From Candidatus Delongbacteria bacterium (lineage in GTDB: Bacteria; Bacteroidota; Bacteroidia; Bacteroidales; ML635J-15), in NCBI GenBank assembly GCA_027858215.1, contig JAQIDD010000196.1:1-11128 (forward strand): 11,128 nucleotides of DNA. The letters are read 5' to 3'. The position numbers were made by a program, and so were the translations under genes. This document shows positions 7,325-11,128 of the stretch, piece by piece. Position 1 is the first letter of the stretch. Every line of letters begins with the position of its first letter. Below the pieces are notes generated by a model, which saw only the letters and a program-made list of their open reading frames with translations, was not told where the DNA came from and did no database searches.

Positions 7325-8368
7325 TTATTTTTTTATCTTAATGCTGTCACCATGTCTCAAATTTGCCTGACCGGCGACAATTAAATCCATGCCTGTTTCA
7401 AGTTCGTCCGAAATAATTTCAAACTGATCATCAAAACGATCGCCTATTTTTACAGGGATTTTTCTTGCTGTTCCGTCTTCAGCCATAAATACATAGCGGT
7501 TGTTTGTCCCTTCCTGCTTAATGATAGCAATAGCCGGGACAAGCATAGTAGCTTCATCCTTAATAGTGATGTGGACTGTAACAAACATGCCGGGACGTAA
7601 TTTTTCATTTGGATTGTCAATTTTTATTTCAGTCTGAAAGGTACGTGTTGCCGGATCAATAGTGGGATATACACGGTACACTTTCCCTGAAAATAATTCG
7701 TTTGGATATATATCAGATATGATTTGTGCTTTCATCCCTTTTTTAATGTAAGGAAACTGCCGTTCTGAAATGCTCACCATAACTTTCAGGGGCGATATTT
7801 GCATGAGGGTAACCACCGCTGCTTTTCCGGCTTGTGTATTGGGAGCCCCGGAGTACATTTCTCCGTCTTCATAGTGTTTCGCTGTAACAATTCCGGTAAA
7901 CGGAGCCTCTAAGGATGTGTTTTCCTGAAGAAATTCGATGTTGGCTTTTGCCAGCTCAAACTGTGTTTTTGCCTGATCGTATTGTTGTTTTGAAATGCTG
8001 TTCAAATCATACAATGTGTCCATCCGTTGAAAATTGGTACGTGTATTGTCAAGTTGTATCAATGCCTGTGTCAGCTCAGTCTGATCCATTTGTACGAGTT
8101 TCTGATCTTTGGTAATACGATCTCCTTCATCCACAAAGATTTTTTTGATCCGTCCTGGTTTCGCGGGTGCAAAACACACCACTTCCCATGCTTCAAGATT
8201 GGCGGTATAAGATAATTGCCTTTCTATGGTGTCTCTTGTCAGTTCAGCAATTTTCACAGGTTGAATTTTATCTTCCTGTGTGACCTCTCGCTTCATCTCG
8301 GGTTTACATGCAGATGTCATTCCCGCAACAACCATAATCCATACAACGATTTTTGTTTTTTTCATCAC
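7325..8368 (-). CDS. RND efflux periplasmic adaptor lipoprotein (membrane fusion protein)
   Basis: Bridges the inner-membrane pump and the outer-membrane channel. The 347 residues are usual for HlyD/AcrA-type adaptors. The N-terminus has a hydrophobic signal ending in MTSAC with C21 as the likely lipidated residue, so the protein is probably a lipoprotein anchored to a membrane and facing the periplasm. The order of domains fits the family: first half of the lipoyl-like domain (about 55-95, with APAKPGRIKKIFVDEGDRI at 67-85), a short alpha-hairpin (about 97-150), second half of the lipoyl-like domain (SLEAPFTGIVTAKHYEDGE at 152-170), a beta-barrel (about 190-270, with VYPTIDPATRTFQTEIKI at 233-250 and KLRPGMFV at 256-263), and a membrane-proximal domain (about 275-347). 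The adjacent start MM leaves a one-codon ambiguity. It lies 13 bases after the TolC-type gene and 36 before the pump gene. Confidence 0.95.
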   Translation of the reverse strand: MMKKTKIVVWIMVVAGMTSACKPEMKREVTQEDKIQPVKIAELTRDTIERQLSYTANLEAWEVVCFAPAKPGRIKKIFVDEGDRITKDQKLVQMDQTELTQALIQLDNTRTNFQRMDTLYDLNSISKQQYDQAKTQFELAKANIEFLQENTSLEAPFTGIVTAKHYEDGEMYSGAPNTQAGKAAVVTLMQISPLKVMVSISERQFPYIKKGMKAQIISDIYPNELFSGKVYRVYPTIDPATRTFQTEIKIDNPNEKLRPGMFVTVHITIKDEATMLVPAIAIIKQEGTNNRYVFMAEDGTARKIPVKIGDRFDDQFEIISDELETGMDLIVAGQANLRHGDSIKIKK

Positions 8369-8381
8369 TGTTTTTTCTGAT

Positions 8382-9773
8382 TTATAATTGATTGTATAAT
8401 TTTTCCAGTTTCAGATTGGCTTGCATCAATTCCATGGCAGCGTTGAGATAATTGCTTTCAGCTTCCAGGTAATTAGAGTTGGCCTGTGTCAAGTCGAGGC
8501 TGGATGCCAAGCCATGTTTATATTTATTTTCGATATTATCCAACACACGTTTTGCGACTTTTACATTTTCCTTTTGTGTCTGATAGTTTTCAAATGCATT
8601 GGTTAAATCAAATCGTAGCTGATTGTTTTGCATTAACAATTGTTCTTTGACCATTTCTTTGGTCCGCTTTGCTTTATCCAATTCAATTTTTGCTTTGTCC
8701 AGATTTGCTTTCCGTACGCCACTCGAAAAAATCGGTATTGACAAGTTAAGGCCGGCTGCATTTCTGGGATTAAGATCAAAACCACTGATCATGATTTTTT
8801 CAGTGTAAGTGTAAAAACCGGTAATCGTTGGCCCATAAGCCCATTTTTTCATGTCAATTTGTTTTTCCTGTAATTTTTGTTGTGTTTCCAGCAGTTGATA
8901 TTGTGGGTGTTGAGCCGGATCAAAGGAAGTAGCCAGTTTTGTGCTTATCTCAAGGTTTTCCATCAGTGCATCCAACGAATCTGTGAGTTCAATTTCCTGA
9001 TCATAATCCAGCCCCATTTGAAAATGCAGCATGTGATAGGTTAGTCGAACGTTCCGTTCCATTGCCCTTTTCTGGTTTTCCAGTTGTGATTGGCTGATGC
9101 TGATCTGATCAACATCAACCTCTTCGGCAAGACCGGCCTGATACATGTTTTTAGTGTGTTCCTTAATATCATCCAGGTTATCAATGTTTTTATTCAATAC
9201 ATCAAGTATTTTTTCAGTAATCAAAATCATGTAGTAGGTATTTTCAATGCTTTCTTTGACATCAAGTTCGGTTAACGTTACATTTTGACGTGCCAGTTCC
9301 CTGGCAATATTAGCCGTTTTCAATCCCACCCAATACTGACCTCCAAAAATCAGTTGGGACACTTGTAATTGAGCATTTGACTGATCTGTCATTTTTATGG
9401 TTGTAGGTCCTGATGAACTCATGGATTCCAGCAGTTTCAGTATCTCAAAATCCCCCTGGTCAAATAACGTATAATCAAGATCAGGTGTGCTGCTTTCATC
9501 ATCGCTCCCAAAATTCAACTCGGCTTCATAATTGAAATTTGTCATGTAATCCAGTTTTCCGCTGACCTGGGGTAATCCTTGTCCACGTGCGGCTTTATAT
9601 TGTTCTTCAGCGATGTGTACATCTTTTTTTGCATTCTGTAATTCCCTGTTGTGCTTAACGGCATATTCCCGGGCTTCGTTAACAGAAAACTGCATGACAG
9701 AATCCTGCGCTGACAAGGGAAACATCAGCCATGATGCAAAAACACCAACCAATATCCATTTTTTTACGTTCAT
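8382..9773 (-). CDS. TolC-type outer-membrane efflux channel
   Basis: Outer-membrane factor of the tripartite pump; family members form a trimeric beta-barrel with a long alpha-helical periplasmic tunnel. The 463 residues match the family. A Sec signal peptide is visible (MNVKKWILVGVFASWLMFPLSA, likely cleaved after A22), with no lipobox. Two structurally repeated halves typical of OEP proteins are seen: the first contains YQAGLAEEVDVDQISISQSQ (211-230), the second HGLASSLDLTQANSNYLEAE (420-439). The barrel strands include QLQVSQLIFGGQYW (135-148) and LNLSIPIFSSGVRKANLDKA (342-361). An acidic, Ser/Pro-containing stretch (about 86-115) lies in the region of the first external loop and may be a lineage-specific insertion. 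It starts 49 bases after the regulator gene; I saw no separate TAnnTTTG box in that gap, which favours read-through from the regulator promoter. Confidence 0.95.
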   Translation of the reverse strand: MNVKKWILVGVFASWLMFPLSAQDSVMQFSVNEAREYAVKHNRELQNAKKDVHIAEEQYKAARGQGLPQVSGKLDYMTNFNYEAELNFGSDDESSTPDLDYTLFDQGDFEILKLLESMSSSGPTTIKMTDQSNAQLQVSQLIFGGQYWVGLKTANIARELARQNVTLTELDVKESIENTYYMILITEKILDVLNKNIDNLDDIKEHTKNMYQAGLAEEVDVDQISISQSQLENQKRAMERNVRLTYHMLHFQMGLDYDQEIELTDSLDALMENLEISTKLATSFDPAQHPQYQLLETQQKLQEKQIDMKKWAYGPTITGFYTYTEKIMISGFDLNPRNAAGLNLSIPIFSSGVRKANLDKAKIELDKAKRTKEMVKEQLLMQNNQLRFDLTNAFENYQTQKENVKVAKRVLDNIENKYKHGLASSLDLTQANSNYLEAESNYLNAAMELMQANLKLEKLYNQL

Positions 9774-9822
9774 AATACTTTATTCACTTTATCATCATTA
9801 TACAAACATCAAACACCTATTA

Positions 9823-10290
9823 TCATTGGTTTTTAAAAAAGTTTTCTTTCATTTTTTCATAATTTTCCAGAAACAAATCGGTTATGCGTATCAAATCCTT
9901 AAAAAACAAAACGTTTTTTGATTCCGGATCGGCTTTCAACTTAATAATTGACTTCATCATTTTATTTTTTTCAATCATCGAATTTTTCACCCTTTCAAAC
10001 AAGTAAAACGGTTCCTGTACCTTGATATGAAAATAGCGCTTCCTGTCACCGGGATGAGTTTCATATTCTACCATGTCTTTTAACTGCAGTATTTTCAGTG
10101 CTGTACTGGCTGAACTTTTACTGATGTTCAGTTCCTCAACAATTTCATCAAACGTAAATTGTTCCTTATCCATTACCATGAGTAGTGCCATGATTCTTCC
10201 GGCAACTGGTTGCATGCCTTCCTGTTCTGACTGCCTGCCAATGGTCTCAATCAATTCTTTTTGTTTGTTTATTCTTTTTTCTGTGTTCAT
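9823..10290 (-). CDS. GbsR/MarR-family transcriptional regulator of the efflux operon
   Basis: A 155-residue winged helix-turn-helix protein. The segment QPVAGRIMALLMVM (27-40) followed by FTFDEIVEELNISKSSASTALKILQLKDMVEY (45-76) is the helix-turn-helix, and ETHPGDRKRYFHIK (77-90) is the wing. The run AGRIMALL then SSASTALKILQ and PGDRKRYF resembles the GbsR subgroup of MarR-like proteins more than classical MarR. The C-terminal helices (about 91-155, Lys/Met/Phe-rich) would form the dimer interface. It is the first gene of the minus-strand cluster and probably represses or activates the efflux genes behind it. An inverted repeat at 10330-10353 and a -7 box at 10310-10317 precede it, which suggests autoregulation. 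No cysteine sensor is seen; the effector is unknown. The ATG at 10290 is the natural start just behind the promoter. Confidence 0.88.
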   Translation of the reverse strand: MNTEKRINKQKELIETIGRQSEQEGMQPVAGRIMALLMVMDKEQFTFDEIVEELNISKSSASTALKILQLKDMVEYETHPGDRKRYFHIKVQEPFYLFERVKNSMIEKNKMMKSIIKLKADPESKNVLFFKDLIRITDLFLENYEKMKENFFKNQ

Positions 10291-10309
10291 GGTAACATGA
10301 TTTAGGCAA

Positions 10310-10317
10310 CAAAAGTA
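10310..10317 (-). promoter_or_regulatory. Candidate -7 box for the regulator/efflux operon
   Basis: Read on the minus strand this is TACTTTTG, an exact TAnnTTTG match, 19 bases before the regulator start codon. That predicts a short leader of roughly 12-15 bases. No clear TTG is present at the expected -33 position, which instead is covered by the inverted repeat at 10330-10353. A weak -33 region overlapped by an operator is common in regulated promoters. Confidence 0.5.
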
Positions 10318-10329
10318 ACAAAGATTTTT

Positions 10330-10353
10330 TTGGTTCGTTAATTCCCGAACTAA
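10330..10353. promoter_or_regulatory. Inverted-repeat candidate operator for the GbsR-like regulator
   Basis: TTGGTTCG (10330-10337) and CGAACTAA (10346-10353) are complementary at 7 of 8 positions, with an 8-base A/T-rich spacer (TTAATTCC). A dyad with half-site centres 16 bp apart suits a dimeric winged-helix protein. It begins 12 bases upstream of the -7 box at 10310-10317, over the -33 area, so binding there could block or reshape transcription of the operon. It also lies just upstream of a possible plus-strand -7 box at 10363-10370. Confidence 0.45.
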
Positions 10354-10362
10354 ATAAACTTA

Positions 10363-10370
10363 TAATTTTG
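10363..10370 (+). promoter_or_regulatory. Possible distal -7 box for the divergent two-gene unit
   Basis: TAATTTTG is an exact TAnnTTTG match on the plus strand, but it lies 156 bases before the next plus-strand gene and lacks a clear -33 element. A nearer, imperfect alternative is TACTTTTA at 10497-10504, 22 bases before the start codon and one base off the consensus. Which one is used cannot be decided; the proximal site has the more natural spacing. Between them (10371-10496) the DNA is T-rich, holds the direct repeat GCATG (10385-10389, 10393-10397), and has no gene. Confidence 0.25.
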
Positions 10371-10526
10371 TTAATGGGTTAAATGCATGTTTGCATGGTT
10401 TTGTTTCGGGGTGTTCTGATTAATCTACAATTTTAGTTTTTCTTTTTTGATTGTTGAATACTTAAGTTTTTACATGGTTGTTTGATAAAAAAATACTACT
10501 TTTACGCATTATAAAACAAGAAATAT

Positions 10527-10826
10527 ATGGCAAGTGTTAGAGAAATTAAAAAGGATATCAATTACCTGATTTATGAAGTACTTTCTGATTGCATGATTCA
10601 CAAGCATGTTAACAATGACAATTCAAAAGCATCGGACAAGATCATGAAAGATATGATGGCAAAACGTGAGGAGTTGATTTCTCGTGTGAATGAAGCCAAA
10701 GACATGGATGATAAAAAAGAAAAGAAAAAAGCGTTTAACGCCATTGAGGATGATTTGATTACCAGTGTAGATGAGTCTTTCAGAGAAATCAGCAAATTGG
10801 CTGAAGAAACCAGTGAAAAAGTGTGA
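10527..10826 (+). CDS. Small helical protein of unknown function
   Basis: I do not recognise a named family. The 99-residue product is soluble and highly charged, with no signal peptide or membrane segment. The N-terminal part (REIKKDINYLIYEVLSDCMI, 5-24) looks like an amphipathic helix; the middle and end (about 38-98) are rich in Lys/Glu/Asp with a run DDKKEKKK (61-68) and read as a helical hairpin or coiled coil. One cysteine (C22) and two histidines (H25, H27) lie close together, but there is no metal-binding signature. Its stop codon overlaps the GTG start of the next gene by 4 bases, so the two are very probably translated as a unit, which suggests a role linked to that putative metallopeptidase. 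The coding call is supported by strand-consistent frame length, a plausible ATG and the tight overlap. Confidence 0.75.
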   Translation: MASVREIKKDINYLIYEVLSDCMIHKHVNNDNSKASDKIMKDMMAKREELISRVNEAKDMDDKKEKKKAFNAIEDDLITSVDESFREISKLAEETSEKV

Positions 10827-11128
10827 AAAAAATCCACATTCCGGACATAGGCGTTGTGAGGCTGAACAAACATGGTAGAGCCAGAAAGAATTTCAACATC
10901 CGGATATCTGAAGATGGTACTGTTGATGTGAGTATCCCACCCGGCCAGTCTTATCGTGATGCTCGTGCTATGGTAATCTCCATAAAAGATAAAATCCGGA
11001 AATCCAGGCAAACCATAAAGCAACAAAAACTAAAGTCAACTTTTTTCCGCCCGGGGACAGATTTTCAAACCCGTGGTTACCGTTTAAATATTATCAGGAA
11101 GCATACATCCACAGCATCTTATTACCTC
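10823..11128 (+). CDS. YgjP/DUF45-like zinc metallopeptidase, N-terminal part (cut by window end)
   Basis: An open frame of 102 codons runs to the last base of the window. It starts at GTG within GTGA (10823-10826), overlapping the stop codon of the gene before it. An in-frame TGA at 10814-10816 rules out any start further upstream; a second GTG at 10856 is possible. The segment VRLNKHGRARKNFNIRISED (12-31) followed by GTVDVSIPPGQSYRDARAMV (32-51) resembles the beta-rich N-terminus of the YgjP-like (DUF45) metal-dependent hydrolases, including the recurrent pattern of basic residues, an R-I-S strand, and V-x-V-x-I-P-P-G. The later PGTDFQTRGYRLNI (77-90) fits the strand before the catalytic helix. 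The zinc-binding HExxH motif that would prove the call lies beyond the window end. Family assignment is from pattern recognition and moderately sure. Confidence 0.7.
   Translation, partial: MKKIHIPDIGVVRLNKHGRARKNFNIRISEDGTVDVSIPPGQSYRDARAMVISIKDKIRKSRQTIKQQKLKSTFFRPGTDFQTRGYRLNIIRKHTSTASYYL

Noticed and set aside
10385..10397. Direct repeat GCATG ... GCATG in the divergent intergenic region
   Set aside because: Two 5-base copies are too short and few to distinguish from chance; they do not overlap the promoter elements found.
10598..11026. A 142-codon minus-strand frame at the right edge
   Set aside because: It lies antisense to two coupled plus-strand genes that have better coding evidence, and shows no known motif.

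Overview
The window looks like chromosomal DNA of a member of the Bacteroidota (Bacteroidales or a related order). Evidence: moderately AT-rich DNA, start codons preceded by A/T-rich leaders without a clear Shine-Dalgarno sequence, exact matches to the Bacteroidota -7 promoter element (TAnnTTTG) upstream of valS and of the regulator gene, and proteins that read like Bacteroidota homologues. The genus cannot be named from the sequence alone.

Layout. Positions 1-251 are a leader region with an imperfect palindrome (1-104) and a candidate promoter for valS. A complete valyl-tRNA synthetase gene (252-2888, +) follows. The next 365 bases hold no convincing gene; they contain a perfect 14-bp hairpin (2943-2980) abutting a long imperfect hairpin (2978-3113) that is visibly more GC-rich than its flanks. 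A small nitroreductase gene (3254-3778, +) comes next and converges on a five-gene minus-strand cluster.

The minus-strand cluster reads, in transcription order: a GbsR/MarR-like regulator (10290-9823), a TolC-type outer-membrane channel (9773-8382), a periplasmic adaptor lipoprotein (8368-7325), an inner-membrane RND pump of the HAE-1 kind (7288-4166), and a small PII-like protein (4132-3839). Gaps are 49, 13, 36 and 33 bases, so this is probably one operon. The three middle products should form a tripartite efflux pump spanning both membranes. The regulator presumably controls the operon through an inverted repeat (10330-10353) just upstream of its own -7 box. The PII-like protein is a plausible ligand-sensing partner of the pump.

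Divergent from the regulator, at the right edge, lie a 99-residue helical protein of unknown function (10527-10826, +) and, overlapping it by 4 bases with a GTG start, the 5' part of a YgjP/DUF45-type metallopeptidase gene cut off by the window end.

Most of the window is ordinary housekeeping and efflux content. The items most worth following up are the PII-like gene at the end of an RND efflux operon and the two palindromic intergenic elements flanking valS. I found no CRISPR array, tRNA, rRNA, transposase or phage gene.
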